DNA of 62,534 nucleotides. Origin: Actinotalea caeni (GTDB lineage Bacteria; Actinomycetota; Actinomycetes; Actinomycetales; Beutenbergiaceae). Location of the stretch: NCBI RefSeq assembly GCF_009733795.1, contig NZ_WNXX01000020.1:1-62534 (forward strand), given 5' to 3'. The notes under the pieces were generated by a model that searched no databases, had not been told where the DNA came from, and worked only from the letters and a program-made list of their open reading frames with translations. Made by a program: the position numbers and the translations under genes. Positions 21,303 through 33,641 of this stretch are shown piece by piece (the first letter of the stretch is position 1; each line of letters starts with the position of its first letter).

Positions 21303-22337
21303 CTAGAGCTCGATCGTGTACATCGTCGAGCCGCGCGTGGGCTCGAAGCGGAGCTTGCTGTACAGACCGAACACCGCACCCGGCGCCTCGGTGTCGACGC
21401 CCAGCGAGGCGTACTCCATCCCCGCCTCGGCATAGGCGTGCATCGCGCGCACCACCAGCGCCGTCGCGATGCCGCGGCCGCGCCATCCGGGCCGGACGCC
21501 CAGCAGGTCGATGTAGCCCTCGCTCCAGCCCAGCGACGCCCAGTCCTGCTCGTAGCGGCTCGACAGCAGGTAGCCGACGACCTGGGCGCGGTCGGAGGTG
21601 CGGTCGAGGACGATGAAGCTCCACTCCGGCACGAAGTAGCTGCGGCCCTGCGACCAGCTCTCCGCGGTCTGCGGCTCCGAGACCCAGTGCTCGTCGAAGG
21701 CGACGTTGTGCGCGAGCCGCACCTGCTCGTCGAGCTCGGCCGACCACGGCACGAGGTCGAGCGGGCGGGCCAGCGAGACCTCGGGCAGCGGCTCGCGCAG
21801 CGAGCGACGCAGCTCGGTGTAGTACCGCCGGGGCTGGAAGCCGCGCTCGGTGAGCATGTGGACCGAGTCCGGCATGTCGTCCTCGACGTGGACGACCAGC
21901 CGTGCGGGCGCGTCCTTGTCGGACGCCGCCAGCAGCTGCCGCGCCCGGCCGAGCTCCCAGTCGAGCAGCGCCGAGCCGATGCCGCGCCGCCGGTACGCCG
22001 GGTCGACGCCGCCCTCGAGGTAGACCCGCAGCGTCTGCGAGTCCCCCGCCGGCAGCGACACCGCGCCGTACGCGACGAGCGCGCCCCCGGCGTCGTAGCC
22101 GCCCAGCACGGTGCTCGGGTCGCTGTGCCAGTCGGTGACGTAGCGCTCGTCGGTCTCCTCGAGCGTCGTCCGGTACGGGGTCCGGTCGTGCTCCTCCATC
22201 CGGTGCAGCAGCGCGTGCAGCGCGGGCACGTCGGCGTGCAGGAGCGGACGCCAGTGCAGCCCCAGGCCGGCGTCGGGCACGGCGAGGTGGGCGGGCGGCT
22301 GGACGCGCACGCGCAGAGGAGGCAGGGAGCTGGTCAT
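21303..22337 (-). CDS. double-GNAT acetyltransferase
   Basis: 344 residues with two GNAT folds. The first has EGGVDPAYRRRGIGSALLDW (about residues 108-127) and the second has LLGVRPGWRGRGIATALVV (about residues 274-292), both acetyl-CoA pyrophosphate loops. This layout resembles mycothiol synthase MshD, but similarity cannot be confirmed by eye and many actinobacterial paralogues exist. It is preceded by parE, 119 bases upstream, and may be on that transcript. The substrate is unknown. ATG at 22337 has no clear ribosome site. Confidence 0.82.
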   Translation of the reverse strand: MTSSLPPLRVRVQPPAHLAVPDAGLGLHWRPLLHADVPALHALLHRMEEHDRTPYRTTLEETDERYVTDWHSDPSTVLGGYDAGGALVAYGAVSLPAGDSQTLRVYLEGGVDPAYRRRGIGSALLDWELGRARQLLAASDKDAPARLVVHVEDDMPDSVHMLTERGFQPRRYYTELRRSLREPLPEVSLARPLDLVPWSAELDEQVRLAHNVAFDEHWVSEPQTAESWSQGRSYFVPEWSFIVLDRTSDRAQVVGYLLSSRYEQDWASLGWSEGYIDLLGVRPGWRGRGIATALVVRAMHAYAEAGMEYASLGVDTEAPGAVFGLYSKLRFEPTRGSTMYTIEL

Positions 22338-22456
22338 CGGGTCCGGGTGTCGGGGGCGCCGCCGTCGGCGGCCGGTCTCGGATCGAGGTGCGACCCGCGA
22401 ACAGTGTGCCCCATGCCGGCCGCGGATCGCGTCCCGGGCGTGACGGCGACCACCGC

Positions 22457-24592
22457 TCAGGCGTCGATGCGGTCCCGGTCCAGCAGGTCGGCGCCGGCGA
22501 CGAGGAAATCCTTGCGCGGCGCGACGTCGTTGCCCATGAGCAGCTCGAAGGTGCGCTCGGCCTGCTCGACCGCGGCCTCGTCGGCCATCGTGATCTTGCG
22601 CAGCGTGCGCCCGGCCGGGTCCATCGTCGTCTCGGCCAGCTGGCGGGCGTCCATCTCGCCCAGACCCTTGTAGCGCTGGATCGGCTCCTTGTAGCGGCGG
22701 TTGGAGCGCTCGAGCCGCGCCAGCACCTTCTCCAGCTCGGCGTCGGAGTAGGTGTAGATGACCTCGCCCTTGCCCCGGCCCTGGGCGGGCACCTCGACAC
22801 GGTGCAGCGGCGGCACGGCCGCGAACACCCGCCCCGCCTCCACGAGCGGTCGCATGTAGCGGAAGAACAGCGTGAGCAGCAGGGTGCGGATGTGGGCGCC
22901 GTCGACGTCGGCGTCGGTCATCAGCACGATCTTGCCGTAGCGGACCGCGTCGAGGTCGAAGGTGCGGCCCGATCCGGCACCGATCACCTGGATGATCGCG
23001 GCGCACTCGGCGTTCTTGAGCATGTCGGCCAGCGAGGCCTTCTGGACGTTGAGGATCTTGCCCCGGATCGGCAGCAGCGCCTGGAACTCGCTGGAACGCG
23101 CGAGCTTGGCGGTGCCGAGGGCCGAGTCGCCCTCGACGATGAACAGCTCCGAGCGCTCGACGTCGTCGGTGCGGCAGTCGGCGAGCTTGGCCGGCAGCGT
23201 CGAGGTCTCGAGCGCGTTCTTGCGGCGCGAGATCTCCTTCTGGGTGCGCGCCTGGATGCGCGCGCGCATCTCCCCGACGACCTTCTCCAGCAGCAGCGAC
23301 GACTGTGTCTTGAGGTCCCGCTTGGAGGAGGTGAGGTGCGCGGTGAGCTCCTTCTCCACGACGCGGGAGACGATCTGCCGCACCGCGGCGGTGCCGAGCA
23401 CCTCCTTGGTCTGACCCTCGAACTGCGGCTCCGGCACCCGCACGGTCACGACCGCGGTGAGACCGGCGAGCACGTCGTCCTTCTCGATGCGCTCCTTGTT
23501 GTCCTTGGTCGAGACCTTGAGCCGACGGGCGTTCTCCTCGACCTGCTTGCGGATCACCTTGAGCAGCGCCTGCTCGAACCCGGTGAGGTGGGTGCCGCCC
23601 TTGGGCGTGGCGATGATGTTGACGAAGCTGCGGACCTCGGTGTCGTAGCCGGTCCCCCACCGCAGCGCCACCTCCACCTCGCACGTGCGGGTGACGTCCT
23701 TCGGCCGCAGGTGACCGTTGTCGTCGAGCGTCTGCACCGTCTCGTCGAAGGTGCCGCTGCCGACGAGCCGCCAGGTGTCGGTCGCGGGCGGGTCGGAGGC
23801 GAGGTGGTCGACGAAGTCGACGATGCCGCCGTCGTGCCGGAACACCTCCTCGACCGGGCCGTCCGCGCCGGGCGTGCCGGGCAGCCGGCGCTCGTCGCGC
23901 ACGACCAGCGTCAGCCCCGGCACGAGGAACGACGTCTGCCGCGCCCGCGTGATCAGCTCGTCGTAGGAGAAGGTGGCCGAGGAGGGGAAGATCTGCGGGT
24001 CGGCCCAGTAACGGATCCGGGTACCGGTCTTCTTCTTGGCGACCTTGCCGACGACGCGCAGCTCGGAGTGGTCGGTGAACGCCGTGAACGGCGCGTCCGG
24101 GGAGGGCTGGGAGCCGTCGTCGAACACACCCGGCTCGCCACGGTGGAACGACATCGCGTACGTCTTGCCGTCGCGGTCGACCTCGACGTCCAGCCGCTCC
24201 GAGAGCGCGTTGACGACCGAGGCGCCGACGCCGTGCAGACCACCGGAGGCCGCGTAGGAGCCGCCGCCGAACTTGCCGCCGGCGTGCAGCTTGGTGAAGA
24301 CGACCTCGACGCCGGACAGCCCTGCGGCGGTGTTGTCGACCGGGATGCCGCGCGCGACGTCGCGGACCTCGACCGAGGAGTCGGGGTGCAGGATCACCTC
24401 GATGCGGTCGCCGTAGCCTTCGAGCGCCTCGTCGACCGCGTTGTCGATGATCTCCCACAGGCAGTGCATGAGACCGCGGGAGTCGGTCGACCCGATGTAC
24501 ATGCCGGGCCTCTTGCGTACCGCCTCCAGGCCCTCCAGGACGGAGAGGTGGCGTGCGGTGTACGCGGCTGGGGAGGCTGAGGTCGACGGCAC
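22457..24592 (-). CDS. parE: DNA topoisomerase IV subunit B
   Basis: 711 residues. The GHKL ATPase motifs are DNAVDEALEG, GRGIPV-like ARGIPVD, and GGLHGVGASVVNALSE. The TOPRIM domain has EGDSALG, LPIRGKILN and DADVDGAHI. The C-terminus ends with QRYKGLGEMDA. Pairs with parC (13.7 kb). The GTG at 24592 is chosen because it lies six bases after TACCAT, a -10 hexamer giving a leaderless mRNA; an ATG at 24600 is in another frame. The equivalent gene pair lies near the primary sigma factor in Streptomyces too. Confidence 0.94.
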   Translation of the reverse strand: MPSTSASPAAYTARHLSVLEGLEAVRKRPGMYIGSTDSRGLMHCLWEIIDNAVDEALEGYGDRIEVILHPDSSVEVRDVARGIPVDNTAAGLSGVEVVFTKLHAGGKFGGGSYAASGGLHGVGASVVNALSERLDVEVDRDGKTYAMSFHRGEPGVFDDGSQPSPDAPFTAFTDHSELRVVGKVAKKKTGTRIRYWADPQIFPSSATFSYDELITRARQTSFLVPGLTLVVRDERRLPGTPGADGPVEEVFRHDGGIVDFVDHLASDPPATDTWRLVGSGTFDETVQTLDDNGHLRPKDVTRTCEVEVALRWGTGYDTEVRSFVNIIATPKGGTHLTGFEQALLKVIRKQVEENARRLKVSTKDNKERIEKDDVLAGLTAVVTVRVPEPQFEGQTKEVLGTAAVRQIVSRVVEKELTAHLTSSKRDLKTQSSLLLEKVVGEMRARIQARTQKEISRRKNALETSTLPAKLADCRTDDVERSELFIVEGDSALGTAKLARSSEFQALLPIRGKILNVQKASLADMLKNAECAAIIQVIGAGSGRTFDLDAVRYGKIVLMTDADVDGAHIRTLLLTLFFRYMRPLVEAGRVFAAVPPLHRVEVPAQGRGKGEVIYTYSDAELEKVLARLERSNRRYKEPIQRYKGLGEMDARQLAETTMDPAGRTLRKITMADEAAVEQAERTFELLMGNDVAPRKDFLVAGADLLDRDRIDA

Positions 24593-24604
24593 CCGCTCAT
24601 GGTA
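24593..24604 (-). promoter_or_regulatory. -10 element, leaderless start of parE
   Basis: TACCAT at 24599-24604 (minus strand), six bases, then the GTG at 24592. This promoter explains the missing ribosome site and fixes the reading frame. The region up to 24768 toward the divergent gene is GC-rich and shows no other clear element. Confidence 0.5.
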
Positions 24605-24764
24605 GGTCGACGGTGCTCGGGCGGCCGGGTGCGGCACGCGGGCAGGGCCGCGACGGTGCGCGTCGGCCGGGTGAGGTCGCGCACAGCCGGCCGTCGGGGT
24701 CGGCGGGAGGCTGTACGCGGTGAGCGGAATCGGCGCGTGCCACGGAAGCACGTGCGGTGACCGG

Positions 24765-24779
24765 TGGTTGTATATCGAC
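24765..24779 (+). promoter_or_regulatory. extended -10 element, leaderless start of DUF7455 gene
   Basis: TGG-TTGTAT (24765-24773) followed by six bases and the GTG at 24780. The AT-rich TTGTATAT stands out in the GC-rich surroundings. Confidence 0.4.
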
Positions 24780-25010
24780 GTGAGCACCATGACCCCAGAG
24801 CAGGCGACCCCGACCCTGACCACCCACGACAGGTGTGACGCCTGTGGTGCGCAGGCGTACGTGCGTGTCGAGCTCGCCTCGGGAGGCGAGCTGCACTTCT
24901 GCGCTCACCACGCGCGCAAGCACAACGCCGCCATCGAGCCGCTCGCGTCGCACATCCACGACGAGACCGATCGGCTGCACGCCGACGCGTCCAGCACCGC
25001 TGCCCGCTGA
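24780..25010 (+). CDS. small DUF7455-type zinc-ribbon-like protein
   Basis: 76 residues from GTG (ATG at 24789 is the alternative). The core has CDACG and FCAHHARKH, a CxxC...CxxH arrangement that could bind one zinc ion, and the segment AQAYVRVELASGGELHFCAHH is a recurrent actinobacterial signature. Function is unknown. It lies between divergent parE and convergent tmrB-like genes, a position near sigA that is common for this family. No membrane segment is present. Confidence 0.82.
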   Translation: MSTMTPEQATPTLTTHDRCDACGAQAYVRVELASGGELHFCAHHARKHNAAIEPLASHIHDETDRLHADASSTAAR

Positions 25011-25027
25011 GGAGACCGCCTCAGCGG
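25004..25027. terminator. bidirectional terminator hairpin
   Basis: CCGCTGAGG, loop AGACCG, CCTCAGCGG: a 9-bp perfect stem that overlaps the stop codons of both convergent genes, so it can serve both transcripts. Confidence 0.65.
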
Positions 25028-25614
25028 ATCACCGCCGCTGCCACCCTGAGCCGCCGCACCTGGGCGCGCCAGGGCGGTAGCGGCGGTCGTGCGAGCGGCA
25101 GCCCCACGTGCGCCGCGACCTCCTCGACGACGGCGTCGAGCCCCAGGGCGTCGGTGTCCACCCGGTGCCCCTCGAGCGTCGCGAGCCCGCGCACGCAGCG
25201 GTCGATCTGACGCATCGCCCACGTCTCGCGGCGGCGCAGCCCCTCCAGCCGTGACCGCAGCCGGCGCCTGATCGTCTCGGGCGAGGCCGTCAGCACGACG
25301 TGCCGCAGGTCGAGCCCGGCCGCACGCAGCCCGCCGTGGACCTCCTCGACGACGTCGGGCTCCACGAGCGTCATCGGCACGACGACGGCCTGCTGACGAC
25401 CGGAGCCCTCGACCCGGTGCAGCACCTCGATCACGCCGGCGCGCCACGCGCGCAGCTCCTGGAAGTCGACGCGCAGCGCCGGCGGCAGCGTGCGCTGCAG
25501 CCCGAAGCCGGCGATCTCGGGGTCGACGAGCACCGTGCCGTCGGTGCGCCGCACGAGCTCGTAGGCGGTGTGCGTCTTGCCCGCGCCGAAGGCGCCGTTG
25601 AGCCAGACGATCAC
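25021..25614 (-). CDS. TmrB-like P-loop ATPase
   Basis: 197 residues. NGAFGAGKTHTAYELVRR is the P-loop (about residues 6-23). The protein then follows Bacillus TmrB landmark by landmark as I remember it: DPE near residue 33, VPMTLVEPD, LTASPETIRRRLRSR and the AMRQIDRCV segment. TmrB confers tunicamycin resistance, probably by binding the drug at the membrane; TmrB-like proteins in actinobacteria are mostly uncharacterised, so a resistance role is inference. GTG at 25614 overlaps the TGA of an upstream 54-codon membrane peptide gene by 4 bases, so the two are probably translated together. Confidence 0.78.
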   Translation of the reverse strand: MIVWLNGAFGAGKTHTAYELVRRTDGTVLVDPEIAGFGLQRTLPPALRVDFQELRAWRAGVIEVLHRVEGSGRQQAVVVPMTLVEPDVVEEVHGGLRAAGLDLRHVVLTASPETIRRRLRSRLEGLRRRETWAMRQIDRCVRGLATLEGHRVDTDALGLDAVVEEVAAHVGLPLARPPLPPWRAQVRRLRVAAAVIR

Positions 25615-25775
25615 GGCTCGGTGGATTGTGCGGTCTCCCCCGCGGTCGCTGCGAGACGCGCGACGTCGCGCGCCTGCAGCGCCTCGCGGACACCGTTGCG
25701 CACCGCGGCCTTGATGACGACGTAGGCCACCGCGACCAGCGCGGCCGTGAGCAGCAGCGAGACGACGAAGTCCAT
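25611..25775 (-). CDS. small single-pass membrane protein
   Basis: 54 residues, MDFVVSLLLTAALVAVAY followed by a basic, helical tail. Residues 4-21 form one membrane helix with the tail predicted in the cytoplasm. Its TGA overlaps the GTG of the TmrB-like gene (GTGA, 25611-25614), which argues that it is real and coupled. Function is unknown; it could anchor or regulate the TmrB-like ATPase, but nothing beyond the overlap supports that. Confidence 0.6.
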   Translation of the reverse strand: MDFVVSLLLTAALVAVAYVVIKAAVRNGVREALQARDVARLAATAGETAQSTEP

Positions 25776-25784
25776 CGGACCAGG

Positions 25785-25853
25785 CTAGCGACGCCGTCCA
25801 GCAGCCCGACAGCCCGCCACCAGCAGCAGGATCAGGATCTCCTCGACGTTCAT
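25785..25853 (-). CDS. possible 22-residue membrane peptide
   Basis: MNVEEILILLLVAGCRAAGRRR, a hydrophobic core with a basic tail, preceded by GAGGGGG 7 bases before the ATG. It lies 9 bases upstream of the 54-residue membrane protein. It may be a micropeptide or a leader ORF; a chance ORF cannot be excluded. Confidence 0.3.
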   Translation of the reverse strand: MNVEEILILLLVAGCRAAGRRR

Positions 25854-25913
25854 GGCCGCCCCCTCGTCGCGCCGTGGCGCCAGGATAGCCGGGCCGCACG
25901 TCGCAGACGCGGA

Positions 25914-25947
25914 ACGGCCCGCCACCCCACGAGGGGTGACGGGCCGT
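25914..25947 (-). terminator. terminator of the sigma factor gene
   Basis: Arms ACGGCCCG-C-CACCCC and GGGGTG-A-CGGGCCGT with loop ACGA: 14 paired bases with one C/A mismatch, 22 bases after the sigma factor stop. Confidence 0.8.
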
Positions 25948-25969
25948 CGTCGCGTCGTGGCTCGGCGCG

Positions 25970-27325
25970 TCAGTCCAGGTAGTCCCGGAGCACCTGCGAC
26001 CGGCTCGGGTGGCGCAGCTTGCTCATCGTCTTGGACTCGATCTGGCGGATCCGCTCACGGGTCACGCCGTAGACCTTGCCGATCTCGTCGAGCGTCTTCG
26101 GCTGGCCGTCGGTGAGGCCGAACCGCATCTGCACCACGCCGGCCTCGCGCTCCGAGAGCGTGTCGAGCACCGAGTGCAGCTGCTCCTGGAGCAGCGTGAA
26201 CGACACAGCGTCCGCGGGCACGATCGCCTCGGAGTCCTCGATGAGGTCGCCGAACTCGGAGTCGCCGTCCTCGCCGAGCGGGGTGTGCAGCGAGATCGGC
26301 TCGCGGCCGTACTTCTGGACCTCGACCACCTTCTCCGGGGTCATGTCCAGCTCCTTGGCCAGCTCCTCCGGGGTGGGCTCGCGACCGAGGTCCTGCAGCA
26401 TCTGCCGCTGCACGCGGGCGAGCTTGTTGATGACCTCGACCATGTGGACCGGGATGCGGATCGTGCGGGCCTGGTCGGCCATCGCACGCGTGATCGCCTG
26501 CCGGATCCACCAGGTGGCGTAGGTCGAGAACTTGTAGCCCTTGGTGTAGTCGAACTTCTCGACCGCACGGATCAGACCGAGGTTGCCCTCCTGGATCAGG
26601 TCCAGGAACAGCATGCCGCGACCGGTGTAGCGCTTGGCCAGCGACACCACCAGCCGCAGGTTCGCCTCGAGCAGGTGGTTCTTCGCACGACGACCGTCCT
26701 GCGCGATCCACTCCAGCTCGCGGCGCAGCTTGCCCTCGATCTTCTGGTCGGGGTCGGCCAGCTTCTCCTCGGCGAACAGACCGGCCTCGATCCGCTTCGC
26801 GAGCTCGACCTCCTGCTCGGCGTTCAGCAGCGCGACCTTGCCGATCTGCTTGAGGTAGTCCTTGACCGGGTCGGCCGTCGCACCGGCGGTGACGACCTGC
26901 TGCGCAGGCGCGTCGTCGTCGTCGGCGTCGGAGTACACGAAGCCGGCGGCGTCCTCCTCCTCGGAGGCGGCGGCCTTCGGGTCGGCCTTGGCGTCCTCGT
27001 CGTCGGACTCGGTGTCGTCGGCGACGACGGCGTCCTCGGCGACCTCGGTGACGTCGTCGATCTCGAGGTCGACGTCGTCCTCCACGGGCTCCTCGTCGTC
27101 GTCGCGGGCCTTGGTGGCCTTGCTGGCCTTGGCCGGGCTGGCCTTCGAGCGGGCGGGCGCGGCCTTCCGGGCGCCCGACGTCGTGCCGGCGCCCTTGGCG
27201 GCGGTCTTCGAGGCGGCCGCGGCGCGGCCGGTCGACTTCGCGGCCGCGGTCGTGGCGGCCGAACGGGTACGGGTGGTCTTCTTCTTGCTGGGCGTCTCGG
27301 TCACAGTGGTGGTGTCGTCAGACAT
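25970..27325 (-). CDS. sigA: RNA polymerase primary sigma factor (RpoD/HrdB/SigA)
   Basis: 451 residues. The N-terminal 95 residues are Lys/Ala/Thr-rich and the next 75 strongly acidic, the usual actinobacterial extension. Region 1.2 starts at [13 protein letters not shown]; region 2 includes [19 protein letters not shown] and [15 protein letters not shown]; region 3 and region 4 ([20 protein letters not shown]) are complete. It directs housekeeping transcription. A perfect TATAAT lies about 127 bases upstream of the ATG, leaving a roughly 120-nt 5' leader, and a strong hairpin follows the stop. Confidence 0.97.
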   Translation of the reverse strand: MSDDTTTVTETPSKKKTTRTRSAATTAAAKSTGRAAAASKTAAKGAGTTSGARKAAPARSKASPAKASKATKARDDDEEPVEDDVDLEIDDVTEVAEDAVVADDTESDDEDAKADPKAAASEEEDAAGFVYSDADDDDAPAQQVVTAGATADPVKDYLKQIGKVALLNAEQEVELAKRIEAGLFAEEKLADPDQKIEGKLRRELEWIAQDGRRAKNHLLEANLRLVVSLAKRYTGRGMLFLDLIQEGNLGLIRAVEKFDYTKGYKFSTYATWWIRQAITRAMADQARTIRIPVHMVEVINKLARVQRQMLQDLGREPTPEELAKELDMTPEKVVEVQKYGREPISLHTPLGEDGDSEFGDLIEDSEAIVPADAVSFTLLQEQLHSVLDTLSEREAGVVQMRFGLTDGQPKTLDEIGKVYGVTRERIRQIESKTMSKLRHPSRSQVLRDYLD

Positions 27326-27451
27326 GGCGGCGGGACAACCTCTTCTTCACGGCGGGCACGACGATCACGACCCAGGAACCGATGCCGGTTCACGGAGCGG
27401 AGAGCGCGGGCGGGACGGCGGCGCGGCGACCTGCGAGTCGCGGCTTCCGAC

Positions 27452-27457
27452 ATTATA
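27452..27457 (-). promoter_or_regulatory. -10 box of the sigma factor promoter
   Basis: TATAAT on the minus strand, embedded in the most AT-rich stretch of this spacer. The upstream CCTAGGTCAGGG contains a CCTAGG palindrome; a -35 box is not clear. Transcription would begin near 27445. Confidence 0.6.
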
Positions 27458-27501
27458 AAACCCTGACCTAGGATCGTTTGTTCCACGTTCGCGCGGCGGG
27501 T

Positions 27502-30357
<2,856 letters not shown>

Positions 30358-30358
30358 C

Positions 30359-30733
30359 TCAGCCCTGGGTCAGCGCGGTGTACGCCTCGGCGTCCATCAG
30401 GGGCCCCTCGGCCTCGACGGTCACCGTGAACAGCCAGCCCGCGCCGTAGGGGTCGGAGTTGACGACCTCGGGCGCCTGGGTGGCGTCCTCGTTGACGCTG
30501 GAGACGGTGCCGGTGACGGGCGCGAACAGCTCGCTGACCGACTTGGTGGACTCGATCTCGCCGCAGGCCTGCCCGGCGACGACGGCGGAGCCGACCTCGG
30601 GCAGCTCGAGGTAGACGACGTCGCCGAGCGCGTCGGCCGCGTACTGGGTGACGCCGACGGTGGCCGTGCCGTCGGCGATGCGCACCCACTCGTGCTCGGC
30701 CGAGTACTGGCGGTCGGTGGGGATGTTCGTCAT
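30359..30733 (-). CDS. gcvH: glycine cleavage system H protein
   Basis: 124 residues. The lipoyl-attachment lysine is in [19 protein letters not shown] (about residues 53-71), the usual site. It carries the aminomethyl group between GcvP and GcvT. GAGGAAG lies 5 bases before the ATG. The 94-base spacer after gcvT carries a nested hairpin and may set different gcvT and gcvHP levels. Confidence 0.97.
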   Translation of the reverse strand: MTNIPTDRQYSAEHEWVRIADGTATVGVTQYAADALGDVVYLELPEVGSAVVAGQACGEIESTKSVSELFAPVTGTVSSVNEDATQAPEVVNSDPYGAGWLFTVTVEAEGPLMDAEAYTALTQG

Positions 30734-30756
30734 GGGGCTTCCTCGTGGGATCGGTC

Positions 30757-30818
30757 ACGGGAGCGCACGTCGGGGGTGGGCGTCGTGACGCCCGCCCCGA
30801 CCCGGCCTCGGCTCCCGT
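30757..30818. other. nested hairpin in the gcvT-gcvH spacer
   Basis: An outer 8-bp stem (ACGGGAGC 30757-30764 with GCTCCCGT 30811-30818) encloses an inner stem of about 14 pairs (30769-30784 with 30787-30801) with a single bulge and a GT loop. On the minus strand it lies 10 bases after the gcvT stop and 24 bases before the gcvH ATG. It may attenuate or terminate transcription, or protect the gcvT 3' end. It lacks glycine-riboswitch motifs that I can recognise. Confidence 0.55.
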
Positions 30819-30827
30819 CCAGGATGG

Positions 30828-31915
<1,088 letters not shown>

Positions 31916-31919
<4 letters not shown>

Positions 31920-32308
31920 GCCGTGGACACCGGCTTGACGGCGAGCACCGGGCACGGCGCGTCGAGAAGGATGCGCTGGGCGTTGGAGCCGAGGAAGAGC
32001 TTGCCCACCGGGGACCGGCGCCGCAGGCCGATGACGATCAGCTCCGCGGACTGCTCCTGCGCGAGCTGCACGAGGTCCTCGGCCACGTCGTTGCCGCGCT
32101 GCACGTGGCGCACGTCGTGGGCGACCTCGGTGCTCTCGAGCCGCTCCCGCGCCTCGTCGACGGCGGCCTCGATCGCGGACGGCTCCGCGCCGCGCGTGGC
32201 GTGGACCATGACCACGAGCCGCGTGCGCCGCAGCGTCGCCTCCTCGATGGCCGACTCCAGCGCCGCCCTGCCCTCAGCGGTCGGTACGAACCCCGCGACG
32301 ATCGGCAC
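31916..32308 (-). CDS. universal stress protein (UspA domain)
   Basis: 130 residues, a single UspA domain. The C-terminal ATP-binding signature reads VIGLRRRSPVGKLFLGSNAQRILLDAPCPVLAV, with the G-x2-G-x9-G(S/T) type spacing partly visible (GKLFLGSNAQ). Two adjacent GTG codons can start it; the second (32308) is preferred because GGAGGT lies 5 bases before it. TACCCT about 30 bases upstream may be the -10 box. It probably heads the gcvTHP transcript. The physiological signal is unknown. Confidence 0.88.
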
Positions 32309-32357
32309 CACGCACCTCCATCACTGACCAACGGGCGTTGCGCCGAGGGTATCGCGG

Positions 32358-33482
32358 TCAACGGGGATGAGGTGCCACCACCGCCGGGGGTCGCGCCCAC
32401 CCCGGGCGCACCCCGCCGTCGAGGAGCTGCCCGAGCAGGAGGCCGAGGCGGCAGCACGGGTCCTCCTCCACGCACTGCCGCTGCAGCACGTCGGCACGGG
32501 CCCCCTCGCCGCGCCACCACGCGAGCCAGCCCAGCACGGCCAGGGCGTAGCCGGCGCCGCCGGGCGGCGCGTGCCGGGCGATCTGCGCGAGCACCGCCGT
32601 CGCGGCGTCCAGGTGCTCGCGGTCGGGCAGGCGCAGCGCTCCCGCGACGACGCCCTCGAACACCTCGAGCACGTGTGGCGAGCCGGGACCGTACCGGCGG
32701 CCGCCGAGGCACCACGCGACCACGACGTCGCGCACGAGCGGGTCCGCCAGCGCCGCACCGAGACGGCCGAGCACGGCCGCGCCCGGCGGCGAGCCGCCGG
32801 CGCCCGGCACGGCCTGCGCGAGCAGGCGACCGAAGGCATCGAGCGTGCGGGTGCGCCACCGCGACCGCTGCTCGACGTCATGGGCGTCCATCGCGGCCAG
32901 CTGCCTCCGTGCGGCGCGCGCCGCGGTGCGGGCGCGCCCGGGCTCGGCGTCGCGCGGGCAGGCGAGCCCCTCGCGGCTCTCCGCGAGCGCCTCCCCCGCC
33001 AGCACCATGCCGGCGGCCACCGCGGTCTCGGCGAGCCGCTCGACCGGGTGGCCGTCGTCCGGGCAGCAGGGCTGCTCGGCGCACTCGAGGCAGCGGAACC
33101 GTGTCCGCGAGGCGACCAGCGTCAGCGTCGGGTCGCCGTAGGGGAAGCCGTCGAGCCACGCCGCGAGCACCCGGCCGCCCAGGGCCGTGCCGGCGCGGAC
33201 GTCGGCGAACCCGGCGTCGGTGTAGAGCACCGTGACCGCCAGCGCGGTCGGGTCCGTCGCCATCTGCGCGACGACGCCGGCACGCGCGGCGACCAGCAGC
33301 TGCGGGTCCGCGAGGTCGGCGAGGTCGAGGCGCGCGGCGAGACCGACGGCGAGCGTGCCCGGCTCCGGCTCGAGCACGGCCAGCACCGCGAGCGACTCGG
33401 TCGGCACGTAGCCGAAGCGGTACGGGAGGTAGGCCAGCAGGTCGTGCGGGCGGTCGAGCCTGATCCTGATCGCGTCGTCCAT
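32358..33482 (-). CDS. DUF4192 domain protein
   Basis: 374 residues. The N-terminal IRIRLDRPHDLLAYLPYRFGYVPTESLAVLAV is the DUF4192 signature, an actinobacterial family without assigned function. A pair of cysteine motifs (CLECAEQPCCPDDG, about residues 128-141) could bind zinc. The C-terminal half is rich in Arg/Ala with GYALAVLGWLAWWRGEGARA. There is no signal peptide. It stands alone between the usp gene and the divergent polyprenyl synthase. Its promoter is not clear; the ATG has no strong ribosome site. Confidence 0.8.
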   Translation of the reverse strand: MDDAIRIRLDRPHDLLAYLPYRFGYVPTESLAVLAVLEPEPGTLAVGLAARLDLADLADPQLLVAARAGVVAQMATDPTALAVTVLYTDAGFADVRAGTALGGRVLAAWLDGFPYGDPTLTLVASRTRFRCLECAEQPCCPDDGHPVERLAETAVAAGMVLAGEALAESREGLACPRDAEPGRARTAARAARRQLAAMDAHDVEQRSRWRTRTLDAFGRLLAQAVPGAGGSPPGAAVLGRLGAALADPLVRDVVVAWCLGGRRYGPGSPHVLEVFEGVVAGALRLPDREHLDAATAVLAQIARHAPPGGAGYALAVLGWLAWWRGEGARADVLQRQCVEEDPCCRLGLLLGQLLDGGVRPGWARPPAVVAPHPR

Positions 33483-33629
33483 CCAGGGAGTGCAGCGCAG
33501 CGTGCGGCACGGCCGCCGGACCGCGCCGGGGGTGCGGTGGACGACGCGGCATCAGGGCCGCCTGTGGATCGGCGCGCCTGTGGAGGACCGCGGGTCACGG
33601 TCGCACCTGGTCCGCCTGCCTCGCCCCGC

Positions 33630-33641
33630 TAGGGTGGCCGG
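33630..33641 (+). promoter_or_regulatory. -10 element, leaderless start of the polyprenyl synthase
   Basis: TAGGGT (33630-33635), six bases, then the GTG at 33642. No ribosome site is present. Confidence 0.6.

Noticed and set aside
24600-24823. Longer start for parE
   Set aside because: The extension is antisense/divergent promoter sequence without homology; the GTG at 24592 sits at a leaderless distance from TACCAT.
32309-32357. Glycine riboswitch before the gcv operon
   Set aside because: The spacer upstream of the operon is too short, and neither it nor the gcvT-gcvH spacer contains the conserved aptamer core that I would recognise.
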